Source: Symsagittifera roscoffensis
Lineage: Eukaryota > Xenacoelomorpha > Acoela > Convolutidae
Direction: 5' to 3'
DNA length: 64,000 nt
NCBI RefSeq assembly: GCF_963678635.1
Contig: NC_087064.1
Coordinates: forward strand, 21,870,509-21,934,508
The notes below the pieces were generated by a model that saw nothing but the letters and a program-made list of their open reading frames with translations, made no database searches and had not been told where the DNA came from. The translations under genes were made by a program, and so were the position numbers. Numbering within the stretch: the first letter of the stretch is position 1; each line of letters opens with the position of its first letter. Of this stretch, positions 45,888 to 57,132 are shown one piece after another.

Positions 45888-46310
45888 GAGTATTAGTAAA
45901 CAAAGCAGAGCAGGACAGTGGAAGAAGTTACAATGCAGGGCAGGCCAAGGACGATCATGGCAGGGCAGCGCAAAGCATGGAAGCGCAGCAAAAAATAGGG
46001 CAGGGCAGCGAAACGCGAGGCAGCACATGGCAAGGCAGGGCGGTACAAGGAGGGGCAATTTCAGGCAAGGTAGCGCAGGGAAATGCAGCGTATTGCACGG
46101 CATGGCAACGCAAGGGATACAGGGACAAGGCAAAGCAGTGGAGCGCAAGGCAAGGCAAAGCAGTGCAGGGCAAGCAGCGCAGTGCAAGGCAGGGCAGCGC
46201 AAGGTTAGGCCGCGGAATTAAGGGCGAGGACAAGCAGGGCAGCGCAAAGCAATTCATGGTAGCACAAGTCAAGGCAGCGCGAAGCAAATCAGGGTAATTT
46301 TCAAATCAAG
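45888..46310 (+). repeat. T-poor GCAGG/GCAAG minisatellite
   Basis: Irregular array of 5-10 nt units such as gcagggcagc, gcaaggcagg and gcgcaaggca, strongly biased to G, A and C on the + strand. Because T is rare, long frames stay open on both strands; these are not genes. A shorter related array lies at 46845-46935. Confidence 0.9.
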
Positions 46311-47092
46311 ATAATGATCAAGGTCAAGGCCTATGGTCTAGAAAGATTTTCTTGACTTTTTGAGAAATATTTTGTTTTCTAGGTATATATCACTAAAACG
46401 GAATTTGACTTGGCTGTGAAAAAATCCCCTAAGATTTTACCAGTTTTTCTAATGCAGCTCTTAGATCACTATTTTCCCATGCAATTTAAAACACAGTGTG
46501 TTGCCCCCTATGTGAATAATCATACTTCTCTGAAATTTTAATCACTGAGTTTTTTTGTTAGTCAGAGCGGAGTGGGATGGGCAAATTGCAAAATAGGAGT
46601 TCTGAAAATGCACAGGCTCCACAATCAACTATCAAACAAGTTTCTGAAATTTATATATGTTCTCAGTTTGTGGTTTGTGATGCCTGACACTCCTTTTTCG
46701 TACTTCATTCAACGAAGGTCCTCTCTATCAAGTTTGAAGTAAAACTTAAATGGTAAAAAACTTTTTCCTCGAGTAGTTTTAATTTATGAAAAATTATTTT
46801 AAGAAGCAACAAGTTTCAATTTGCAATTTTTGCAAGCAAGCAAGAAAGGGCAGGATGAGGCAGGCTATTCAAGACAGGGCAGCGTAAGGCAAGGCATGGT
46901 AGCACAAAGCTGAGCAACGCAAAGCAAAGCAGGTTAAATTTCAACTTAAGATCAATTTTAAGGCCAAAGCTTAATAGAAGGACAGATTGTTTCGACGTTT
47001 CGAGGAGCCTTTTAATTTTCTAGAATTGTACCACCAGCTCAAAGCTTGAAACGGCTGTTAAAACTTCCTTCAATTTTACTAACTTTTTATAG
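46300..47092 (+). other. Flank of the minisatellite with second short array
   Basis: The text after the first array ('ttcaaatcaagat' and 'aaggtcaaggcc', about 46300-46345) reappears in diverged form after the second array (about 46930-46970). An array-plus-flank unit has therefore probably been duplicated. No gene seen. Confidence 0.6.
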
Positions 47093-47485
47093 CCTTAAGT
47101 GACTCATCTGAAATTAAATGGTGTATGTATTGCATGTTTTGCCGCATAACTGACAACTAGGAAATCATGGCGAATAATGGATTAACATGAACTGTAGGAT
47201 TGATTCTAAAATCTTGTCTATCAATAGATACAAGAATTCTCTTTTTATCGAAATAAGGTGGAATCGGCAATGACAGAGATTTCGACTGAGAAAAAAATTC
47301 TAAAAATTTTATATTCTGTAAATGCAATGAACAACTTGGGTTTTTTCGATGTGTATACTCTAAGGACTTTAATTAGATCGGTTAATTTTGTCATTATTAG
47401 GAAGCTTAAGTTTGGACTACAACATAACTAAGAAATCGCGATGAAATTTTCATAACAAATGTGAAACTGAGCAATTAATTTTCAG

Positions 47486-47666
47486 GAATGAGCTCATTGT
47501 GCCGTGCATGTCATTTTGGGAATGAAAAATTGGTGAAGAGGCTGGTTGAGAGAGGGGCGAGGGTGAATCTGTCTCGGAAGATAGAACACAGTCCTCTCTG
47601 GTTCGCCATCCTCTGTCTGACCCAGTGCAAGGCAGGCCTCTTACCCCAGTACGAATCCGTCATCAG
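47486..47666 (+). pseudogene. ASB-like exon 4 duplicate with lost donor
   Basis: Acceptor and frame intact, protein the same as exon 4 except one Ser for Pro. The donor is cag|ataggt instead of cag|gtaggt. Reading on gives an in-frame TAG, and the next GT four bases later would include that stop. So it cannot be spliced in the normal way. Confidence 0.85.
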
Positions 47667-48444
47667 ATAGGTAAACCGCATGTAACACCATGAAAAGATA
47701 ACCTGTCAAGTCATTGCAGAAATCTCGTGATTTTTGATTTTCTACACATTTTGAAGCTGAAAAAAAAATGAGAATGCCGAAAACTTATGGTTCATTAGCT
47801 ATCCCTGAAATCTAAGTTTGATAGGCAGTTGACTTGAAGAAGCTGTTTAATTAGGCTGAATACAAAGTAAATGAATTATCCTCTTGTGACGTTTTTATCA
47901 TTTGCCCCAAAGTGCATTAACCTTGAATATGACAAGAGGTTTAAAAGCGAGATTTTTTTTAAGTTTTAAATTGTTCGGAGTAAATGCTTAATGTAATCAG
48001 TTTGGCACAAGGATTTTTTCTTGCTTTTCTTTTGATACTATATTGCAGATATTGAGCTCCTAATTTGTAGGTGCTAAATTGATCTCACCTACAGCTTCGA
48101 GCCCAATGGCAATCTTGAATTGAGTTTCTTCTTTTCTAGCTAAACTCCATTAAATAAATTGTCTCTTAACATAAGACGAGCGGTGGCCAACGGGCCAAGA
48201 TCTGTCCCTCTCGGCCAAAAATTTGATGGTTCGATGCTCACTGGAATCAGATATTTAAAGGTGATGAATTATTGCCCTGCTAGTCCAGTTGAACAATCAA
48301 AAGAACTAAGTGTAGGTGTTTTAATCAGGGGAGAAACAACGGTTTTTTGTTACCTGTAAAACAGCTCTGATGATGGGCTTTTTCCGGATAAGCGATCTGA
48401 AATTAATTCTCTAATATTCTGATTAACAGTGACCTTGATTTCAG

Positions 48445-48663
48445 GACCCTGTTGTGTGCGGGTGCGGAGATGCCTGTGCCTAATGCAGTGGGAAAGAGTC
48501 CTCTGCACTTTGTGTGTCAGTATATGATAGCCCCTGTCATCCCCATCTTTGTGGACTTCGGGGCAGTGGTGGACATCGCCGACGTGCACTTTCACACTCC
48601 GCTCTTTGACTGCATCTCATGCTCGGGAAACACTCCCCTCTCCAAGACAGTCCAAAGATACAG
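48445..48663 (+). pseudogene. ASB-like exon 5 duplicate, copy 2
   Basis: Open throughout with acceptor kept; differs from exon 5 at several residues (MPVP for VRVP, DIADVHF for DMADMHF). The donor is again gcattt. No exon 6 follows within the window. Confidence 0.75.
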
Positions 48664-48845
48664 GCATTTACTTTGTGTTTTTCCTCAAAAATATCGCTGC
48701 TGCGCTTTATATATTTAGCTCATTAGGCTTTTTAAAGTTCCAAGTAAGCTCGCATAATCAGTTTGATTGTTCCTAAATGTCGGTAAATCTTTCAAACTTT
48801 TCTAAAAATAAGCACACTGCGAAAATCATGGATCCGCACTTATGT

Positions 48846-49450
48846 TATGATCTTAATCTTACTCTTATATCTTTTAGTCTCAATAGATCTAGAGTATACT
48901 GGTTTGTTACGAGTCGGTCTCTTGGAGAAAGCAAATAGGTTGTAAATTAAATTCAAAATGCTTTGGTGCTGAAATTACAGGTAATTCCAGCACTTACAAA
49001 TAAGTGGGTGGTTAGTTTGATGGAGTGTGATTGGTTAGTCTTTAATATTTTATAGGGATAAAATATCTAATTTATAACCAATAATAATATATAGTTTGGA
49101 TCAGGTTACACTTCAGTCGGTTAATTGATTGCGTGCTTTAAACACATCATCCATCTACTTGCGTTTCCTGACGTCTTTTTATCGAGTTTTTTTTTATTTT
49201 TGCTGGGGGGGAGATAGCTCAATTGGTCATTACGGGGGGAGATTGCTCAATTGATCCGCAACTAGTTTTTTCTATATAAATCAGCTCTAGTTCTGCGAAG
49301 GTGAGAAAATTTTCAAGGTTAAACCTCCCCTAAAATACTAAACTTATTTCTTCTATTCCTAATAACGATGGCAGGATCAATGGGACTGATCAAAACTGGT
49401 CTTGACAAAAAATTCGTACAAATTTAAATTTTTTCTTTCATTTAGAAAGT
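48846..49450 (-). mobile_element. LTR-like terminal region of retrotransposon, unit 1
   Basis: Starts exactly where similarity to 39105 stops. The left border reads tgttatgatc, so the minus-strand element would end gatcataaca (CA end, as LTRs do). It contains two G-runs followed by gctcaattg (49204-49256), and a TATATAAA on the + strand at 49273-49280. The other LTR is not in the window, so LTR identity is inferred. Confidence 0.6.
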
Positions 49451-49502
49451 GTGAACAATAAGTTTAAGTGAATGGTTCAGATGCTTGCAAGCTTACAATG
49501 TG

Positions 49503-50108
49503 TCAAACATTGACGACAACCAGGGGTCCGGCACGCTTGGTAGTGGATGATGAATGGGTTGATGTTGAGGATTGAGCTAAAGAAGGGGTATAATCTGAAG
49601 AGGTTGTAGGAGTAGGTGGGTTTGATGAATTTATGTTTGACGATAATTGATGAATGGTTAGGGTGTGAGGGTGTTGTATTTGTTGTTGTAGTGTTATTAG
49701 GTTATTCAGTTCATGTGAGATTTGCGTGGTTTCTGGGGAATTGTTGTTGGAACGTTCATTGGTAAAAGGGGAGTATATCGGGGTTGCTTGAGAAATATGA
49801 GAGATTGTAGAGGGGGAATCATTTTGGGATTGTGAGTGATTGGGTCGAAAGGGGGGTTGAGAAAATGTTGATGGGCTGGGTTCAGAGTTTGCGAATTCGG
49901 CTGAAGTTTCTATTTCTGAATTTTTAAATTGGGAAATTGTATTAAAAATGGTGATATCTGAGTTAGCGTCAGAATCCATGCCGGATGATGTGTTAATATG
50001 GGGTGATTCAGGTGGCGGGAGAGCAAAAAGTGTAATGATGGGAATTGGGTTTTGGAGATTGACTGGATGGGAAATTGAACGGTGAAGAGATCCAACTTGT
50101 CGGCTCAT
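49503..50108 (-). CDS. Retrotransposon accessory ORF, Ser/Thr/Pro-rich, unit 1
   Basis: 201 aa, starting six bases after the stop of the preceding frame (in unit 2 numbering). Rich in Ser, Thr, Pro and Asn, no cysteine, no membrane segment: probably disordered. Unit 2 has a 214-aa version with about 17 substitutions and a later stop. Lies after the env-position frames and before the LTR-like end. No family recognised. Confidence 0.55.
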   Translation of the reverse strand: MSRQVGSLHRSISHPVNLQNPIPIITLFALPPPESPHINTSSGMDSDANSDITIFNTISQFKNSEIETSAEFANSEPSPSTFSQPPFRPNHSQSQNDSPSTISHISQATPIYSPFTNERSNNNSPETTQISHELNNLITLQQQIQHPHTLTIHQLSSNINSSNPPTPTTSSDYTPSLAQSSTSTHSSSTTKRAGPLVVVNV

Positions 50109-51765
50109 CGTGGGCTGAAAAATGATTGTTCTGAGATTGAAAACTCGTTGTATGAGGTTGTTCGATTATTTGTTAATATGTATCGTCGTTTTGAGATTGT
50201 TGTGTTACTATGTGTTGAATTGGACTTTGTATATGATTTGGTCTTGAATTTGCAATATTTACGAGTGCTAAATTTGTGAAATTCCGTGGTACTAGTGATA
50301 ATGGGTGATTACGATTTAGACTTGGTAGTTGTGGTGCTGTGGGTAATGTATTTGTATGTCAAAAAGTATGCGTGCAAAAAGTCCTGCGAAAAGTATGCGT
50401 GCTACGCTTGCTTGTCTATTTATTTGTGTGTGCATTGCGCTTGTCTTATAAAGTCTTTTTAAAAAAGAGAAAATAAATCCAATAAAATTAAACATTGCGT
50501 ATAATATAGTCAATCTTTCTAAGAATTAATAAGTCCATTCTAGAAAGGATAAAAGTTCGATTTTGAAATGTACAAAATTAAAAATGTTGATTGGTGATAT
50601 ATCTTGTCGATATTTTTGCCGTTTAAATAAATTTAAATTATTACACAAAAAATATTTCTATTTATTGTGTAATCTTATTTCTTATCTAAATGTATGTCAT
50701 AGTGAATTGCGCCAAAATGTGTGCTGTTCATAAGTGATAGTTCTTGTAATTGTGTACTTTCTGTGTCTTGTGGTTTTAATTTTCCTGCGATCTGTCCTGC
50801 GTTTTTCTGAATTTTTACTGAAACGTAGGAGTTTTCATCAGTGAATGAGCGAGTTGTGGCCATCGGGTGTACGATTAAGTTTCCTGTGTTCATGTCGAAA
50901 CCATACTCGTATTCGACAAGACTTTCTGAATATTGCGTTTTATAAATTGGCTTGTTGTATTTGCATGCAAGTTCTGTTTCTGGGTATATTTGAAATCGTG
51001 TTAAATTATTTTCCAAATTGTGGATGTTTTTAAATTTATGATTTGTACTTTTGATCTGGTCAGGGTTTATATCTTCATATGGAATTGATTCAATAAAATA
51101 TTTTTGATGAAATTTAATCATTTTAGCGTGTATCTTTGCTACTTGAAAAACTGACAGATTTCTTCGCGAAACCATACAATGGTTGCTTGTGTGCGTGTTA
51201 TAGGATCGCAATATCCTTGTTCGTTTTTGCAATGGAGTCTAATTCCTTGATAAAGAAATCTATCGTCTTTTAAGTCGCGTGTAAGTTGTACTTTTTCAAA
51301 TTGTATTTTTCAATCGAAAAACATTGTTTCTTGGTATCCTCTAATTTTTGTGTCTGCTTTGCAATTTGAGGGATTATTTATTCCAATGTGTGGTAACCAA
51401 TTTTTATCATGAAGATCATATGTTAATCTTCCGTGTGCTCCATGGAAGGAGAATTTTGTATCTAGTCGTATGTGACCTTGGTGTTTTTCAAGTTCGGCTT
51501 GATGTGCTAAGTCTGGGAAAACTTGAAAATTTACAATTTTTCTGTTTGCGCCTATGTTTGGTGTAAAGTTTAGTCGCTTTAGTTCGTTTTTACAGTCTTG
51601 GGGTCTGAGATGTAAAAATCTTTCGATGTTACTTTGATAGAAAGATTCATGGTCTAGTCTGTTTTTATTTCCGTTTGAAACTCGTGAACAGTGTACTTTC
51701 TTTTCGGAAAATGTTGCTTTAAATTTATATCCTGTGACTGTTGCTGCTCGGGCTTTTGAGTACAA
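50109..51765 (-). pseudogene. Env-position reading frames, degraded, unit 1
   Basis: Open segments at 51765-51310 and 51232-50675 lie in different frames and hold spaced cysteines. A hydrophobic stretch with a following basic KR (about 50513-50450) resembles a single membrane anchor. Position after integrase and before the LTR fits an envelope-like gene of a Ty3/gypsy-type element, but no family signature was recognised. Relative to unit 2, about 660 bp (58920-59582) are missing here, replaced by roughly 25 AT-rich bases. Broken by shifts and stops. Confidence 0.55.
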
Positions 51766-51974
51766 TGTAGCTATTACATTTGTGGTTTCTATAGCTTGTG
51801 GTTCGGATTCACGTTGTGTTACTTGATTTATAGCATATTTGTGAAAGGTTTTTTGTTCGTTTTCTTCACAATCGTAGTGTGTTACTAATTAATCCTGAGG
51901 TCCTGTGCGAGGAGAAAGATTTTGGTTTGGTTCTTAAAAAATGAGAAAAAGAAGATGTTGAAATGTGAATATCT

Positions 51975-53110
51975 TTAGAATATACATGTGTATGATAACC
52001 CTGAGTATAGGTTGTAAAAAGTTATATATCCGATTGTCTTTTCTGTATATCTATCGTATTTATATATTATTTCTGTTGTTATAAATGGGGGAGGTAAAGA
52101 TTGAGCTGTTATATTACGAAGATTTAATGGATATGGGTGTTGAACAATGTTATTAAGTCTTCCTGTAATTTCAAAATTTAGTGTGAGACTGCTTTGTTGT
52201 AGTATTTGGATGTTATGTTCTTGTATATCTTTGTGAACATCGTGTCGATATTGTAATCTATTTATTGCCCAATTATGTAGTCTGCTACTTTCTTGATGTT
52301 GACAAAATAATGGTGGGGGTGCTACGAATGTATTCCAATCTAATCGTAGTGGTATTTTATGAGATGATTGTTCTTGATATCGTGAATCAAGATTTGTAGG
52401 AAAATTTAGAGGAAAAGTTGGTGGTGATATCTGACTTAAAGAAGGTGTTAAAGGAGGGGAAAGTGTTTCGGGTAATGTTGATAGTGTTGTATCAAATGAA
52501 ACATCAACTGGGTTGTTTACCAAATTTGGTTCACCGTGAGGGTATTTGTGCGCTACCCAATATGGAAGACGTTCTGTGGTTGCTGGGGAATTAAAAGGGT
52601 TTTCTCTAATTTGTTCTGATGTGGTGGTTGAACCTAAGTAGTCAGATGGAAAATTTGAAGTGCTTTGTTGTGAAGTAGTTGGAGGTGTATTTGATAGTGT
52701 GCTACTAGAAAGGTCTAAAGGATTTAATGCTGGCGATTGAGGTATATTAAATTGAACCCTAGGAATTTGAAATTTTCTGTTTCGTCATGGATGTGTAATT
52801 TGTCTATTTATTTCGAGTGTGTTTTGGTTTTGGCCAATGTGTATTACCCTGTTAAGTTCTTGTTGTAGACTTGGATATATGTTATATGTTGGTTCGTTTT
52901 GCGGTTCGCTTAAAGGTGCTTGGTGAACAATTTGTTCTAATGGTTCAGATAATCGTGCGTGTCTTTCTTCAAAAATATATGAATTGTCTTGGAAAGAAAT
53001 GCGTGTAGATGATTGTGGATTTTGAGTACTTGTGGGTGTTGTTGGGTTTTATTGGGAGGGTTTTCTTGGTGGGGACTGGTGTGGGGGTTGTTGATTAGCA
53101 ATTTTGAAAA
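51975..53110 (-). pseudogene. Ser/Pro/Gln/Thr-rich retrotransposon ORF, unit 1
   Basis: Frames 52523-51975 plus upstream pieces to about 53100. The amino end is Gln/Pro/Thr-rich and disordered, the carboxy part (RLDWNTFVAPPPLF, then FEITGRLNNIVQHPYPL) more ordered. In unit 2 the same region is open further (61734-60907, 275 aa). It may be the amino part of the env-position protein or a separate one. Unknown family. Confidence 0.5.
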
Positions 53111-53114
53111 ATTT

Positions 53115-54295
53115 CTAAGAATTGAATTTTTATGATGGAAATTTATGTTTATTCCATTATTCTTCAAAAAAAAAGAAATAAAAGAATGGTAGCTAATGTG
53201 AATGTGATGATTGCCTTTTTTATACAATTACATATTGTCATTATGAGTGATGTTAAAAAAGTGAGAAAAACTACGAATAGTAGAAAAACATCGGTTCTAC
53301 TAAATAGATTGCGAAACATTTAAATAGTTATTGAATTATCGTACCTGAGGAGGTTATCAAGAATTGTGGAAAGGGATGTATATACTTCAATGAGTGAAAA
53401 GAAAATTAAAAAAAGATTGCAAAAGGTTATGAAAAAAGTTATAAAAGATTCTATGATATCAGTTGAAAATATTATAAAAAATTTGAAAGATTTGAAAGAT
53501 TTGTGAAAAATTTGAAAAGATTTGTTTAAATTTGGTGACTGTTGTTGAAAGAAGCATTTAAGAAAAGATTTGGTTTGTCGAATTTTTTTTTGGGGCTAAA
53601 TTCGAGTGCGGTTGGATTATTTATTGGTTTTTTGACAAGTGGAATGGAATTTGTCAAATGTTGTTGAGGGGTTATTTTGAGGTGTCGGGGAGATCTTCTT
53701 AGTTCTGTTTTTATTCATGGAATAATTGGGGGTGTCCAAAAAACATTCGTACTTTAGGCTAAATGATCATGTGCTTTTTGTTCTTCAGGCTAATTTAATA
53801 TTTTTGCTTGGAGGGTTTTTGAGTGCTAAGTTGGAAAAATTTTTGTTCTACTTAATAGGGGAGGGTTGTAATATTGAGATTGTATTTATTTTAAATGTCA
53901 TTTTGAAGCGGTTTGCTTATTTTTGACCTGGAGGTCTTGAGGTCATAGTTATAGTTATGCTTAGAGGTGAATATGTGTTGGCTAATAAAGTCGTGTCACT
54001 AAAAATAAAGTGGTGATTCGTAATGATTTCTATTGGCTGATTTTGAACTAGATCTATTCGAGTGTTTTCAGCATGTTATTTTGAAAATGTGTAAGTTCAA
54101 AATGTTTAAAAGGAAGATAATAAAAAATAAAAATGAAAGTTATTTTTGAAATTCAACTTTCTTCAATATTTTAGATTGTGGAATGAAGGTTTTATAAATT
54201 TTCTTTGGCTGAATTCTAAGTCGTGATGATTCTCTATGTTCAGATTTTTCTTTCTGACTCTGTGGTAGAATTTTTTCTGTCATTTTTCTATTTTT
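53115..54295. other. AT-rich spacer within retrotransposon
   Basis: Between integrase and the next frames. Contains short repeats of gatttgaaaga type near 53480-53530. No frame with recognisable domain. Matched by 62040-63226 in unit 2. Confidence 0.5.
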
Positions 54296-55415
54296 TCATT
54301 CTTTTTGAGATGTTTGTGTTTTTTGTTTAGGGGATGTTCGGTGAACTAATTCTTTTTGATTGTCTGTTTTTGAATTCATTTGTTCATCAGTGTGTTGATT
54401 CGATTCATTTTCTGAATTGTTTTGAATAATTTTTGAACCTGTGAAAGAATATAATTGTGTTAATTCATGGAGTGCGTATTCTTTTGGGTTATAAGGTAGT
54501 AGGTTATTTCGATGTTGAACAATTTCTTTTTTATTTAAATCAGTTAATTTGTATGTTACATCAGTGGGTTTGTCACTGATTTGATACGGTCCTTTTCGGA
54601 GTGGGTGTAAATTTTTAGAAACTCCGTTTTGTGTTCTAAAATTGGGAATTAAAACAAATTTTCCGATTTTGAAATCTGTTGCTGGTTTAAAGCGTGAATT
54701 TATTTGATTATTTTTATTTTGCCTTTGTAACAAACTTTTCGTTGTTTTTTGATAAATTTCGTTGTGTTCTTTATCTCTAATTAAAATCCATTCGGTGTGT
54801 GTACCGGAAGCTAATTTTAAAATTTGTGGGTGATGAAAGTGGTCTTCATCATGGGTATGTAGTTGTAAGTTATAACAAATTGAATCTTTGTTTGGTTGAC
54901 AATAACCTTGTGCATTTTTATGGGCGTTTGCTGTAAACATTATTGGTTTACGTGGTTTTTGGTTAAATACCATTTCATATGGTGACAATCCTAGTGTTGT
55001 GGTAATATGTGAATTATATTATAAGGGAAATAACTTTACATCTGTTGACCATTCAGTGTATCGCGTATCATTTCCATTAATGATACATCTGAGATTTTCT
55101 TGTAATGAGCGGTTCATACCTTAGACTAATCCATTTGTCCAAGGTGCATGAGATGTACGTGGTTTGTGTTTAGTATTATATAAGTGGCATAGCGTAATAA
55201 TTTCATTATTAATAATTTCAGTGCCATTGTCTGTGACTAGTATTTTGGGTAATCCGAATTTAGCTATCCAGTGTTCGTAAAGTGTTGTATATGCGTAGTA
55301 AGCATTACAATGGCGTATTGGGTTTAGTGCTGGGGAAATAAAAATTTTGGATAAAGTTAGAGTATGTCTTTTCTGATCCTGAATGTCTTTTAGTGTGTAG
55401 GGTATGTCAAGTATT
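54296..55415 (-). pseudogene. Ty3/gypsy-like integrase remnant, unit 1
   Basis: Minus strand. The core shows the second catalytic Asp region (TDNGTE, about 55220-55240) and HAPWTNGLV, after which the codon normally giving the catalytic Glu is TAA (55121-55123). An open frame 54988-54296 then holds SPYEMVF, the C-terminal domain (FKIGKFVLIP, LRKGPYQI, HRNNLLPY) and a polar tail. The amino part is cut at about 55415, so no RT or protease is present. Non-functional. Confidence 0.85.
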
Positions 55416-56666
55416 GAATGCTATTAACATCATACTTAAGGGTAGACAAGGTACTTCAAAATCAGGTTATTGATATTCTAAAATGTCTGTGTTTTCATTT
55501 ATGGTAGTATTATTGAATTTTCTGAAGTATCTAAGGAGTGTTTTGTTTCCTAAGATTGTGGTATCAGCTTTGTTTGGCTTAGGAAAACAATTCCTAAATT
55601 TAAAGATGCAGTTGAGAAGCATTGAAAAACTTTCAGTAGACAAATCATTTTTCGCGCTATATGTTCTGCTATCTATGAAAACGATGTTTCCATGTTTCTA
55701 TACCAATTACTTATTTCCAAAACACTCAAAGTAGCTTTCAAGCAGATGAAATCACCCCACGAAAATCATCCTACGAGATCTCTAAGATTTGGGCCATACT
55801 TCCTTTTGATTGCACAGAGCCTTGGAATTCGATAATCTTGCCATGACCGAAGTTTTGAGCAAACGTGAAACTCAGAAATTAGCTAAAAGAGACCAGAAGC
55901 TGACAAAAAAAACTTTGCGTATCCCAGTTTTTCGCCGAGTTTTTGTGCTACAAAAAATGATCGCGATTGAACTCTAACAAGTCAGGTGTGGTAGAAATTT
56001 AAAGTTATTTGTGACTCAAATTTAAAAAAAAAGCACAACATCTTAACACTCCCACACTGACTGTAAACCCAACAAAATAAAAACCAAAAATTGGAAAAAA
56101 GAATTAATCTGACTGCACGTTTTTGTAACATCGATTTTGCCTTTATATGCAAGTGTTGTAAAGTTTCTTTGTGATGAGAAACAGAGAAAAACAGATAAAG
56201 GGGTTTCATTCAGCTGCCACATTTGTGGTCGGACTGCAGCCAATCACACATATAATTTTTCTCCCATTTTTTCTGAAAAAAAAATTATAAAACGAGTGTT
56301 TTCTGAGAAGATAGTTTCCGGTCTTGGATGCTGTTAAAAACAACCAAAATCACCAACATCTCGATCTCCGCAAGGATGAATAGTAACGTCTTGATCAAAA
56401 GTGACTTCCAAAAATTGAAAGAGTTCTCCGCTACCGGTTTTTTCTTGATCAATTAAGCTTGACATTCTGTTCTATTTAGAACACAACAAACGCTGAACGC
56501 CATCAAGTAGTTGATCAGAAAATTACCTCATATTCGCAAAAAAAGCAATTGTGTTAGCCATCAACCAGTGGAACGTAAACTTATAACCGCTACAGCATAT
56601 GAATTTTGAAACAAAAATCAGTTCTAGGGTAAGTTACAACTTCTTCTCTTGCAGTACAATTTATCT
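55416..56666. other. Unassigned DNA to the right of the integrase remnant
   Basis: No similarity to other parts of the window was noticed and there is no domain-bearing frame. If the 8.3-kb duplication model is right, its second copy lies beyond the window's right end. Confidence 0.5.
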
Positions 56667-56735
56667 GGCTTTTTATCGATAAGTGATCTGAACTTAAACC
56701 CCTAATATTCTGATTAACAGTGACCTTGATTTCAG

Positions 56736-56954
56736 GACCCTGTTGTGTGCGGGTGCGGAGGTGCGAGTGCCTAATGCAGTGGGAAAGAGTCCTCTGCACT
56801 TTGTGTGTCAGTATATGATAGCCCCTGTCATCCCCATCTTTGTGGACTTCGGGGCAGTGGTGGACATGGCCGACATGCACTTTCACACTCCGCTCTTTGA
56901 CTGCATCTCCTACTCGGGAAACACTCCCTTCTCCAAGATAGTCCAAAGATACAG
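56736..56954 (+). CDS. ASB-like exon 5 duplicate, copy 3, canonical donor
   Basis: Acceptor gatttcag kept, frame open, almost identical in protein to exon 5 (one Ile for Thr near the end). The donor is cag|gtattt, so unlike the other two copies it has GT. No exon 6 lies to its right within the window. Confidence 0.8.
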
Positions 56955-57132
56955 GTATTTACTTTGTATTTTTCCTCAAAAATATGGCTGCTGCGCTTTA
57001 AATGTTTAGCTCATTAGGCTTTTTAAAGTTCCAAGTAAGCTCGCATAATCAGTTTGATTGTTCCTAAATGTCGGTAAATCTTTCAAATTTTTCTAAAAAT
57101 AAGCACACTGCGAAAATCATGGATCCGCACTT

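Larger units (their letters stand above)
47093..48846 (+). repeat. Exon 4-5 block, second copy
   Basis: Copy of 37383-39105. Ends where the LTR-like sequence begins, at 'cgcacttatg'. Confidence 0.85.
48380..56666. repeat. ~8.3-kb segmental duplication, unit 1
   Basis: Comprises an exon 5 copy, an LTR-like end, a degraded retrotransposon, and about 1.25 kb of unassigned DNA. Unit 2 starts at about 56667 and runs off the window. Roughly several percent divergence, uneven along the length. Confidence 0.8.

Noticed and set aside
45867-46297. Four overlapping ~110-aa open frames on both strands
   Set aside because: They come from a T-poor short-unit array with few possible stops; the proteins are monotonous Ala/Gln/Gly/Lys or Cys/Leu/Pro repeats.
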